Of a stretch of 64,000 bases of DNA, positions 44,998 to 52,466 are shown piece after piece. Position numbers and translations under genes: made by a program. Origin of the DNA: Novosphingobium sp. CECT 9465 (GTDB lineage: Bacteria > Pseudomonadota > Alphaproteobacteria > Sphingomonadales > Sphingomonadaceae); the NCBI RefSeq assembly GCF_920987055.1, contig NZ_CAKLBX010000003.1, positions 1 through 64,000 of the forward strand. The letters run 5' to 3'. Under the pieces are notes generated by a model that was not told where the DNA came from, did no database searches, and worked only from the letters and a program-made list of their open reading frames with translations. How positions within the stretch are numbered: position 1 is the stretch's first letter; each line of letters begins with the position of its first letter.

Positions 44998-45004
44998 TAA
45001 GCCT

Positions 45005-45041
45005 CGTTCCTCCCGCCCCCAGCGAGGAGACGGGAGGAACG
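45005..45041 (+). terminator. 11-bp-stem hairpin between DUF305 and DUF411 genes
   Basis: CGTTCCTCCCG (45005-45015) and CGGGAGGAACG (45031-45041) are perfect inverted repeats separated by 15 nt. There is no T-run, and the RBS of the next gene (AAGGAG) follows within 10 nt, so it may be an attenuator or mRNA-processing element rather than a simple terminator. Confidence 0.45.
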
Positions 45042-45058
45042 ACCAAGGAGATTTTTCC

Positions 45059-45508
45059 ATGAAGTCAGCGTTGCGATTTGCGCTTACTGCCGCAGCCTTG
45101 TTGGTTCCGGTTGCCGCCAGCGCGGCTACCCCGATCGTTATGCACCGCGACCCCGGCTGCGGCTGTTGCGCCAAGTGGGCGGCGCAGGTGCAGCAGCAGC
45201 TCGGCCGTCAGGTGCGCGTCGTCGATGATTCTAACCGCCCGGCGCTGCAGAAGCGCGCGGGCGTTCCCGCGGACCTCTCGTCCTGCCACACCGCGATCGC
45301 CGATGGCATGGCTTTCGAGGGCCACGTGCCGATCGCCGACATGAAGCGGGCTCTCGCGACCCGGCCCAAGGGCGTGCGGGGCCTCGCGGTCGGCGGTATG
45401 CCGCTCGGCTCGCCGGGAATGGAAGTGCCGGGCGTCAAGGCGCAGGCCTATGACGTGGTCGCCTTCGGCACCGGCGGACGCCGCTTGTTCGCCCGCCACG
45501 GCAGCTGA
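45059..45508 (+). CDS. DUF411 periplasmic metal-binding protein
   Basis: This is a 149-residue exported protein (signal MKSALRFALTAAALLVPVAA) starting 9 nt after AAGGAG. The mature domain starts VMHRDPGCGCCAKWAAQVQQ, the CxCC cysteine cluster of DUF411, and continues ADLSSCHTAIADGMAFEGHV, VPIADMKRALATRPKGVRGL and VGGMPLGSPGME. The thioredoxin-like fold with clustered Cys is thought to bind copper; CopG-type names are used for relatives. It is part of the cop cluster. Confidence 0.85.
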   Translation: MKSALRFALTAAALLVPVAASAATPIVMHRDPGCGCCAKWAAQVQQQLGRQVRVVDDSNRPALQKRAGVPADLSSCHTAIADGMAFEGHVPIADMKRALATRPKGVRGLAVGGMPLGSPGMEVPGVKAQAYDVVAFGTGGRRLFARHGS

Positions 45509-45686
45509 TCGGCCGATGTTTTTTGGCGGAGTGGCATGACGCGGTCGCCGCAGCCAGCGTAGCTGTGGCGTCCAGTCCGTCTTGAAGAGCAGACGGAAAG
45601 TTTCACAAAGGAAGCTGGGCAGGTGAGGGAAGAAGGCGCGGCGTGCGTAAACTGGATTGAAACAACACGGTTCAAGGGGTTGGGTG

Positions 45687-46412
45687 ATGGGCGGTAAACG
45701 AGGCGGGGCTTTCGCTCTACTCCTTGCGGTTGCAATCTCGGTAAGCACGTCGGCATCGGCGCACGAAGATCACGATGCGCTCGGGGCCGGTCCCGGGCCG
45801 GCCGCTAGCAGCGCAGCCGAGACGCAGAAAGCAGATGGGGCGGACGCTGGCGACGGCCACATGGGCATGGGCTCTATGTCGACCGTGGACATGAACATGG
45901 GCGGCCGCGACATCGCCGGCGACGACATGGACATGGGCGGCATGCACGAGGAGACCGCCAACAAGAACAAGACTTTCGGCGAACGGCTTGTGAGCTGGCT
46001 GGGGCGGGTGCATACCATGGTCATTCATTTTCCCATCGCCCTGTTCATCGGTGCGTTCGGGGTGGAGCTGTTCGGGTTGTGGCGCCGCAACCGGGATTAT
46101 CAGCATGTCGCACACATAATGCTGGTCGTCGGCGCGCTGGGAGCGATCGTGGCGGCGTTCCTGGGCTGGTTCGCAGGCGGGTTCTACCTGACCGACCGCA
46201 ACCCTATCCTGATGACGCATCGCTGGCTCGGGACATCGATCGCGGTCTTCGGCGTCGCGCTGGCTTGGATGGCAGCGCGCCACCGCAAGGGTCCCGAGCG
46301 GTCGCGGTCGTTGTACTGGGCGGTGCTTGGCCTGATGACACTCGCGATCTCAATCCAGGGGTTCCTCGGCGGAACCTTCATGCACGGCGGAATAAACCAC
46401 TTGGCGTTCTGA
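45687..46412 (+). CDS. DUF2231 membrane protein with Met/His/Asp-rich loop
   Basis: This is a 241-residue protein with signal segment MGGKRGGAFALLLAVAISVS and a periplasmic Met/His/Asp-rich stretch (GDGHMGMGSMSTVDMNMGGR; DDMDMGGMHEE). A four-helix membrane domain of the DUF2231 type follows (GRVHTMVIHFPIALFIGAFG, AHIMLVVGALGAIVAAFLGW, LMTHRWLGTSIAVFGVALAW). His residues in the first helix (VHTMVIHFP) are conserved in the family and may bind haem or metal. It ends FMHGGINHLAF. Its role in copper handling is inferred from context. Confidence 0.75.
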   Translation: MGGKRGGAFALLLAVAISVSTSASAHEDHDALGAGPGPAASSAAETQKADGADAGDGHMGMGSMSTVDMNMGGRDIAGDDMDMGGMHEETANKNKTFGERLVSWLGRVHTMVIHFPIALFIGAFGVELFGLWRRNRDYQHVAHIMLVVGALGAIVAAFLGWFAGGFYLTDRNPILMTHRWLGTSIAVFGVALAWMAARHRKGPERSRSLYWAVLGLMTLAISIQGFLGGTFMHGGINHLAF

Positions 46413-46548
46413 GGGGCCCCGACGCTTAGTAGCCGGTCGCGTGTTGGCGCGCTGCGAAGGAGAATGCGACAAAATGCGGCAGCGCCGACCTTCGTGCCGT
46501 AGGCCTTTTCAAGCATAGCGTCGGATGCCGCCGGCGAGCCCGGCCCCG

Positions 46549-46758
46549 CTAGGGCGTGTCGAGCAACCCCCGACGCTGGTAATAGCACACTGTCTCGATG
46601 CACTCCCGCGCAAGCCTCGGGATCGTGGTGCGGGATCATCGAACGGAGGAAGGCCGTGTCGCCGATCGTCGTGTGGATACGAATAAGCGCGAAGCAGCCG
46701 AAGAAGATGACAAGCGAGCCGGCGATCAGCGCTTTGTTGGCGGCTTTCGCTCGGTGCA
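46549..46758 (-). pseudogene. DUF305-type protein fragment
   Basis: Minus-strand reading from GTG 46758 gives ANKALIAGSLVIFFGCFALI (membrane helix), RIHTTIGDTAFLRSMIPHHD (the DUF305 MIPHH motif) and, after a frame change near 46620, ARECIETVCYYQRRGLLDTP with a stop at 46549. The N-terminal membrane part of the family is missing. It is a truncated, frameshifted relic next to the flavoprotein gene, and independent of the intact DUF305 gene at 44614. Confidence 0.5.
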
Positions 46759-46774
46759 CCGCCAGTGGCTCCCA

Positions 46775-47785
46775 CTACGTCGGCGGTACGCTCCGAGCGG
46801 GATACAGCCCGGCGATGGCGGACGACAATCCACTGTCGCGGTCGCGCAACATGTTATGAATTGCGGTCGCAGCGATCGCCGCTTGTCCGGCTGCGACGCT
46901 GATCTGATCGAGCCCTTCCACGGCGTCGCCGACTGCGTAGAGACCCTTAACCGAGGTTTGTTGATGGGCATTGGTCAGCACGCACCCCGATTCGCTGAGC
47001 TGTGCTCCGAGCAAAGAGGCAAGCCGCGTCCGAGGCGACGAGCCGAGCGCGGGGTAAAGCGTGTCGAATTGTAGCTCCAGGCCATTGGCCAGCCTCACCT
47101 CGACACAGTCGCCAAGACGCAACTGCTCGACAGGCGAGGGGGCGACATCAATGCCCTGCTGGTCCAGCTTGGCAAGTTCGGTCGGCCCAAGATCGAGCGA
47201 GTGTTCCGCCAGAAGCGTGACCTTGGCTCCATAAGCCCTCAGGAATTCGGCTTCTTCAGCGCCGTGACCACTGCCGCCGAGCACCGCCACGTTCATCCGC
47301 CGGGCCTCATAACCATCGCAGATCGGACAATAGCGGAGAAGCCCACGCGCCACGCCGATGTCATGCATCGCATCAGGCATCTCGGGACGCCGATTGACGA
47401 CGCCCGTCGCAAGGACAACGGTCCGCGCATACAGGACGTTCAGTTCGCAGCTTGCCGAGAAGTGGTCGCCTGACGCGACGATTGCGTCGATCTCACCGCT
47501 CTGGATCGTCCCGCCATATTCGCGCAGCTGAGCCTGCAGGCGGGCAAGAAACGCGACGCCGGAAATGCCGCCGGGAAATCCTGGCAGGTTGTGCGAGCGC
47601 GGGATGGACGCGGCGCGCCCTGCCGCCGCATCGTAGACGACGCAGCTCCTGAGAAACCGCGACAGATAGATCGCGGTCATGAGGCCCGCTGGACCGCCGC
47701 CCACTATCAGACAGTCGATGACCTCCTCAGGATCTCCAGTCCAGCCCTGATCGGTCAACCGCAACCTCATCATTACCCCGCGCAT
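46775..47785 (-). CDS. Thioredoxin-reductase-like FAD/NAD(P) oxidoreductase
   Basis: This is a flavoprotein of about 336 residues. I place the start at ATG 47785 (MRGVMMRLRLTDQGWTGDPE) because the Rossmann motif VIDCLIVGGGPAGLMTAIYL follows at once; an in-frame extension to 47965 is unlikely to be translated. It has a CxxC-like redox pair in RYCPICDGYEARR, a second nucleotide site VAVLGGSGHGAEEAEFLRAY and the C-terminal FAD motif VKGLYAVGDAVEGLDQISVA. This matches TrxB-like reductases. Whether it reduces thioredoxin or a metal-bound disulfide in the copper cluster is unknown. It is transcribed opposite to its neighbours. Confidence 0.8.
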   Translation of the reverse strand: MRGVMMRLRLTDQGWTGDPEEVIDCLIVGGGPAGLMTAIYLSRFLRSCVVYDAAAGRAASIPRSHNLPGFPGGISGVAFLARLQAQLREYGGTIQSGEIDAIVASGDHFSASCELNVLYARTVVLATGVVNRRPEMPDAMHDIGVARGLLRYCPICDGYEARRMNVAVLGGSGHGAEEAEFLRAYGAKVTLLAEHSLDLGPTELAKLDQQGIDVAPSPVEQLRLGDCVEVRLANGLELQFDTLYPALGSSPRTRLASLLGAQLSESGCVLTNAHQQTSVKGLYAVGDAVEGLDQISVAAGQAAIAATAIHNMLRDRDSGLSSAIAGLYPARSVPPT

Positions 47786-47986
47786 GCGCCCGTCCAGGCC
47801 CGCGGCCACAGCTCGTTTAAGGGGAGACGCAGTGAAAAAGCGCTCCATGCTCCTTCTGAATACGCGCCGACGCCGCCGACCCCTCATCGAGAGTTCGAGC
47901 GTCGGCACGGAAAAAAAGATCGTGAGGGGTGACCCGCCCGGCTGCGTAATAACAGGTGAGCCCAATTGAAATGGAGATTATCCTAA

Positions 47987-48355
47987 ATGCGCCGCTTGTT
48001 CATCACGACTGCCGCCGCCGCCCTGTTCTTCGCAGGCGGCGTGGCGAACGCGCATCCGAAGCTGGTGTCCGCCAGCCCCGCCGCCAACGCGGCCGTCGCG
48101 ACCCCCGAGAAGATCAGCCTTCAGTTCAGCGAGAAACTCGTGCCGGCTTTCTCCAAGGCCGACCTTACCATGGCAGCGATGCCGGGCATGGCGGCCATGA
48201 AAATGCCCAGCAGCGCCGCAGTCGGCGCCGATGGCCGGACGCTCACCATCACCCCGAAGCAGCGCCTCCCGCGTGGGCGCTACAGCGTCGGCTGGCAGGT
48301 CGTCTCTAGCGATACACACAAAATCACCGGCAGCTACAACTTCACGGTGAAGTGA
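47987..48355 (+). CDS. copC: Periplasmic copper chaperone CopC
   Basis: This is a 122-residue protein with signal peptide MRRLFITTAAAALFFAGGVA. The mature N-terminus begins after NA with HPKLVSASPAANAAV, placing the Cu(II)-binding His at residue 1 as in CopC. The Met-rich Cu(I) loop (MAAMPGMAAMKMP) is present, and the C-terminal strand has SSDTHKITGSYNFTVK with the second conserved His. It is followed after 4 nt by copD. It is full length for the family. Confidence 0.9.
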   Translation: MRRLFITTAAAALFFAGGVANAHPKLVSASPAANAAVATPEKISLQFSEKLVPAFSKADLTMAAMPGMAAMKMPSSAAVGADGRTLTITPKQRLPRGRYSVGWQVVSSDTHKITGSYNFTVK

Positions 48356-48359
48356 GCGA

Positions 48360-49286
48360 ATGCTCGACTGGCCGACCGTCGCCATCCGCTTGGCGTTATA
48401 CCTGGTCCTGGCGGCGCTGTTCGGCCTGTCGGCCTTCAGCCTCTATGGTCTTCGTCTTGGCGAGCGCGATGATGCCATCGCGCTGCGGCCTTGGCTCACG
48501 GCAAGCGCAGCGCTCGGGTTGCTGCTCTCAGCCGTTGGCCTGATCCTTATGGCCTCGGCGATGGCCGGTTCTGCATTCTGGCCGATCGACCAGGCAGCGG
48601 TGGCCGCGCTGCTCGGGGGGCCACCGGTTGGCACCGCCTGGAAGGTGCGTATGGTGGCGCTGGTCATCGCCGTCGGTGCAGCCCTGCTGGCGCGAGGCAG
48701 AGCATCGTGGCTGGCTATCGCCATGATTGCCGCCGCCGCGGCATTGGCGACACTCGCGTGGAACGGGCACGGCGCCATGGACGAGGGAAGCACCGGATGG
48801 CTTCACCTCGGTGCGGACATCCTCCATCTCCTTGCCGCCGGTTTGTGGGTCGGGGCGCTGTTCGGATTGCTTCTCCTGATGGCGCGCCGCGCCGAGGAGA
48901 TCGATGCTGCGCACCTTCGGCTGACCCATCGCGCCCTGCACGGGTTTGGCTCCGTTGGTACGCTCGTTGTTGTTACCCTGGTGGTAACTGGTTTGATCAA
49001 TAGTTGGCTGCTCGTCGGGCCAGCCAATTTCGCGGCCTTGGGGACGACGCTCTACGGCCTGCTGCTGCTCGCCAAGCTGGTTTTGTTCGCAGCGATGCTG
49101 GGGCTCGCTTCGCTCAATCGGTTCCGCCTCACGCCGGCCTTCGAGCGCTCGATTGCCATGAACGACCATGGCGGGGCGCTTACGGCGCTGCGGGTCAGCC
49201 TTGCGGTCGAGACAGCCTGCGTGATCGGCATCCTGGCGCTCGTGGCATGGCTAGGCACCCTCGCGCCACCCGCGTCGGGCATGTAA
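48360..49286 (+). CDS. copD: Copper transport membrane protein CopD
   Basis: This is a 308-residue inner-membrane protein with about eight hydrophobic segments, starting MLDWPTVAIRLALYLVLAAL. It has the CopD/YcnJ-type features HGAMDEGSTGWLHLGADILH and LLAAGLWVGALFGLLLLMAR (conserved His and Trp), then GFGSVGTLVVVTLVVTGLIN and LLLLAKLVLFAAMLGLASLN. CopD works with CopC and is thought to bring copper into the cytoplasm. It is intact. A 228-bp spacer follows, with no gene seen. Confidence 0.88.
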   Translation: MLDWPTVAIRLALYLVLAALFGLSAFSLYGLRLGERDDAIALRPWLTASAALGLLLSAVGLILMASAMAGSAFWPIDQAAVAALLGGPPVGTAWKVRMVALVIAVGAALLARGRASWLAIAMIAAAAALATLAWNGHGAMDEGSTGWLHLGADILHLLAAGLWVGALFGLLLLMARRAEEIDAAHLRLTHRALHGFGSVGTLVVVTLVVTGLINSWLLVGPANFAALGTTLYGLLLLAKLVLFAAMLGLASLNRFRLTPAFERSIAMNDHGGALTALRVSLAVETACVIGILALVAWLGTLAPPASGM

Positions 49287-49514
49287 GCGCTATGGACCAA
49301 CCGTCCACGCAAGCGCCGCTCAGGCCTTCCACCTTCTTTTACCCACTTACGCGGCTTAACCCTCGCCTCCCAAGACACCCCCCGCTTGGACTGAGCTTAC
49401 GTGTCCGACGCCCTAAGTCGCCCACAGGCGCTTGCGGGAAGGCCGCGTCGCGCTGCAAAGCTGGGCGTGCGAGAGGGTTGGTCCGGGTGGGCCTGTCAGT
49501 GTTTTCAGAGATGA

Positions 49515-52220
49515 ATGAACAAGGGTGGCAAAGTCATGACCGATGGCAAACGCAGTGAAGCCGGCAGCGGCCAGGGTGGCGAAGTCGTCCTCATCACGGG
49601 TGCGAGCGGTTTTATCGCCGCAGCGCTGATTGCCCAGCTCGGCGAGCGCTACACGGTCGTCGGCCTTGATCGCGCCGGCCCTCCCGACCCACCGCCGCCC
49701 GCGGCGGCGATCGACATAGACCTCGGGTCAGACGAAGCGGTCCGAGTTGCGCTTGACGAGGTGCGCGCACGGTACGGCAACCGCATCGCCTCGGTGATCC
49801 ACCTCGCCGCCTATTATGATATCACGGGTGACCCCAATCCGCTCTACGACAAGGTCACCGTGCAGGGCACCCGCCGGCTGATTGACGGGCTGCAATCGTT
49901 CGAAGTCGGACAATTCGTCTTCGCCAGCACGATGCTCGTTCATAAGCCGACCCCCACACCCGACGAGCGCATCAACGAGGACTCGCCGATCGGCGCGTCC
50001 TGGGCCTATCCGCAGTCCAAGGTCGACGCCGAGACATTGCTGCATGAGCGCCACGGAAACATCCCCGTCGTTTATATGCGCGCCGCCGGAGTTTACGACG
50101 ACGACGGACGCTCGGCTTTTCTCGCGCAGCAGATATCGCAGATTTACGAGCACCGCCTGATTTCGCATTTTTATCCCGGCATGCTGTGTGCGGCGCAGTC
50201 ATCGGTGCACCGCGACGACTTGGCTGACGCCGTGCTGCGTCTGGTCGATCGGCGGCACGAACTGCCGTCAGAACTGCCGCTGCTCATCGGCGAGCCCGAC
50301 GCACCCGGCTATGCCGAGATCCAGGACATCGTCGGCGAGGCGCTCCACGGCGAGGGCTGGAAGACGATCCGGATTCCGCAGCCGCTCGCGAAAGCCGGGA
50401 TCATCCTGCAGAACGAAGCGCTCGGCAGCGACGACTTCATCCAGCCCTGGATGATCGACAGCAGCAACGACCACTATATCCTCGATATTTCACGCGCCCG
50501 CTTGCTGCTCGGTTGGGAACCGAAGCATCGCCTCCGGGACACGCTGCCGACGATCGTCGCCGCGCTGAAGCGCCACCCGCGGGCCTGGTATCGGAACAAC
50601 AAGCTTAACGAGAATCTGGTTGCCTGGCACGATAAGCTAAAGGCCGAACCTGTAGCGCCGGGCCAACAACCCGCAGCGGCAGGCGGTGGAATGGCCGACA
50701 TGGATCACGGGGCTGCGGACCATAGCAGCATGGACCATGCTGCCATGGGGCACCGACCTGGCGCGGCGGACATGGCGATGACCGGTCACGGTGCACACGG
50801 CGATCACATGGCCATAATGGACCGCGACGAGCGCCGTGCGCGCTGGGCTCTTTACGCAAACATCGGTCTTGGGCTGTGGCTCGCCTCCAGCCCGCTTATC
50901 TACGACTCCGTGACCACTCACAGTGTCGGCGAGGCGGCGCGCTTCGTAACTATTGATCGCGGGCTGCCGTCGATCGAGTGGCGGGCGAACGCGCTGGCCA
51001 TCAGCGATGTCGTCAGCGGCCTCGCCATCGTGCTGTTCGGCGCGCTGTCGCTCGTTCCGCGCACCAAGACATGGGCGCAGTGGGCGGTCGCGTTCGTCGG
51101 CATCTGGCTGTTCTTCGCCCCGCTGATCTTCTGGAGCCCGAGCGCCGCTCAGTACAACAACAACCTGCTCATCGGCTCGGCCGTGATCGCCCTGTCGGTG
51201 CTCGTGCCGATGATGCCGGGCATGAGCATGGCGGGCATGATGGACCCCAAGAACATCCCGCCCGGCTGGACCTATTCGCCATCCACCGACGCACAGCGGC
51301 TGCCGATCGTCGCCATGGGTCTGATCGGCCTTCTCACCTCGCGCATCCTCACCGCCTACCAACTGGGGCATATTGACGGCGTTTGGGAGCCGTTTTTCGC
51401 CGGCTCCCTGAGCGATCCACGCAACGGCACCGAGGAGATCATCACCTCGGACATGTCCAAGGCCTGGCCGATTCCCGATGGTGGGCTCGGCACGGTCAGC
51501 TATGTCCTCGAGATCCTGATGGCGGTAATGGGCACCCGCGACCGCTGGCGGACCATGCCGTGGATGGTGACCTTCTTCGGCATCCTTGTCATCCCGCTCG
51601 GCGTCATCAGCATCTATTTCATCATCAGTCAGCCCATCGTCATCGGCACATGGAGCACGCTGGCGCTGATCGCCGCGCTCGCCATGCTGATCATGATCCC
51701 CTTCGCGCTCGACGAGGTGATTGCGATGGGTCAGTTCCTTCTCTGGGCGCGCCGGCAAGGCAAACCGCTGATCCGCACCTTCTTCCAGGGTGACGCGATA
51801 GAGGCGGGAGCGGTGGACGCGTCGGACGCGATGGCCTCGCCAAGCACCTTCTGGGCGGACGCAAAGAAGGGACTGACCCTGCCATGGACGCTGACTGCGA
51901 GCATCGTCATCGGCGTCCTGCTGATGCTGACCCGAATACTGTTCGGCACGGAAGGCGGTATGGCGAACAGCGATCACGTTGTGGGTGCGCTGGTCATAAC
52001 GGTCGCGATCATCGCCACCGCAGAAGTTGCCCGCGCGCTGCGGCTGATCAACGTCGCGTTCGGAGCCTGGCTTGTGGCCGCGCCTTTCCTCCTCGACGGC
52101 GTTGGTCACCTTGGGGCCGTGGCCTCGGTCGTAGCCGGCATTGCGCTCGTCGGCCTCAGCTTTCCAAGGGGAAAGCGCAGCGCCGAGCATTATGCAAGCT
52201 GGGACAAGTACGTGATCTGA
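49515..52220 (+). CDS. Epimerase-like domain fused to copper-style linker and membrane domain
   Basis: This is a 901-residue fusion. Residues about 20-375 are an extended short-chain dehydrogenase/epimerase: NAD site VLITGASGFIAAALIAQLGE, active-site region FVFASTMLVHKPTP and ASWAYPQSKVDAETLLHERH (the expected Tyr-x-x-x-Lys is YPQSK). Residues about 395-430 are a Met/His-rich linker (MADMDHGAADHSSMDHAAMG). The remainder is a polytopic membrane domain of about 12 helices with SPW-like repeats (GLGLWLASSPLIYD; GIWLFFAPLIFWSP; FGAWLVAAPFLLDG). A central part (VAMGLIGLLTSRILTAYQLG; ILMAVMGTRDRWRTMPWM) recalls DoxX/vitamin K epoxide reductase-type proteins. The linker resembles that of CopA/CopB. 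Start choice: ATG 49515; ATG 49536 (MTDGKRS) is possible. Confidence 0.7.
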   Translation: MNKGGKVMTDGKRSEAGSGQGGEVVLITGASGFIAAALIAQLGERYTVVGLDRAGPPDPPPPAAAIDIDLGSDEAVRVALDEVRARYGNRIASVIHLAAYYDITGDPNPLYDKVTVQGTRRLIDGLQSFEVGQFVFASTMLVHKPTPTPDERINEDSPIGASWAYPQSKVDAETLLHERHGNIPVVYMRAAGVYDDDGRSAFLAQQISQIYEHRLISHFYPGMLCAAQSSVHRDDLADAVLRLVDRRHELPSELPLLIGEPDAPGYAEIQDIVGEALHGEGWKTIRIPQPLAKAGIILQNEALGSDDFIQPWMIDSSNDHYILDISRARLLLGWEPKHRLRDTLPTIVAALKRHPRAWYRNNKLNENLVAWHDKLKAEPVAPGQQPAAAGGGMADMDHGAADHSSMDHAAMGHRPGAADMAMTGHGAHGDHMAIMDRDERRARWALYANIGLGLWLASSPLIYDSVTTHSVGEAARFVTIDRGLPSIEWRANALAISDVVSGLAIVLFGALSLVPRTKTWAQWAVAFVGIWLFFAPLIFWSPSAAQYNNNLLIGSAVIALSVLVPMMPGMSMAGMMDPKNIPPGWTYSPSTDAQRLPIVAMGLIGLLTSRILTAYQLGHIDGVWEPFFAGSLSDPRNGTEEIITSDMSKAWPIPDGGLGTVSYVLEILMAVMGTRDRWRTMPWMVTFFGILVIPLGVISIYFIISQPIVIGTWSTLALIAALAMLIMIPFALDEVIAMGQFLLWARRQGKPLIRTFFQGDAIEAGAVDASDAMASPSTFWADAKKGLTLPWTLTASIVIGVLLMLTRILFGTEGGMANSDHVVGALVITVAIIATAEVARALRLINVAFGAWLVAAPFLLDGVGHLGAVASVVAGIALVGLSFPRGKRSAEHYASWDKYVI

Positions 52221-52253
52221 AAGTATCTTCAATCACTGCTTAGCCTCATCGAA

Positions 52254-52293
52254 AACCTTGATCGTGCATCGCACACCGTCACGCGCCTTCGCT
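52254..52293 (+). repeat. 40-bp direct repeat, upstream copy
   Basis: It contains CGTGCATCGCAC and ACGCGCCTT. It matches 54459-54498 at about 33 of 40 positions without gaps (more with a small indel). The pair flanks the FTR1 gene. Read on the minus strand both encode a similar short tail (KARDGVRCTIKVFDEAKQ here, before a stop), so they may be 3' remnants of a duplicated small gene. Confidence 0.5.
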
Positions 52294-52466
52294 GCCGCTT
52301 TTCTACCCCCCCGATCGTCTCCGGGTTCGCGGTCACGATCTTGTCGCCGGAGACGATCGCCCGCCAGCTCTCCGGCGGCGATGTTCATCATCCTGCCATT
52401 GGTGGTCGCGCACGCTGCCCAATACTGCTAATGAGAGTTGTTCGCATAGTCCGCGACGAGTGAAGC

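Noticed and set aside
47786..47965. 60-residue N-terminal extension of the thioredoxin-reductase-like protein
   Set aside because: The sequence is Arg-rich with no family similarity, and the Rossmann motif begins just after the internal ATG at 47785.
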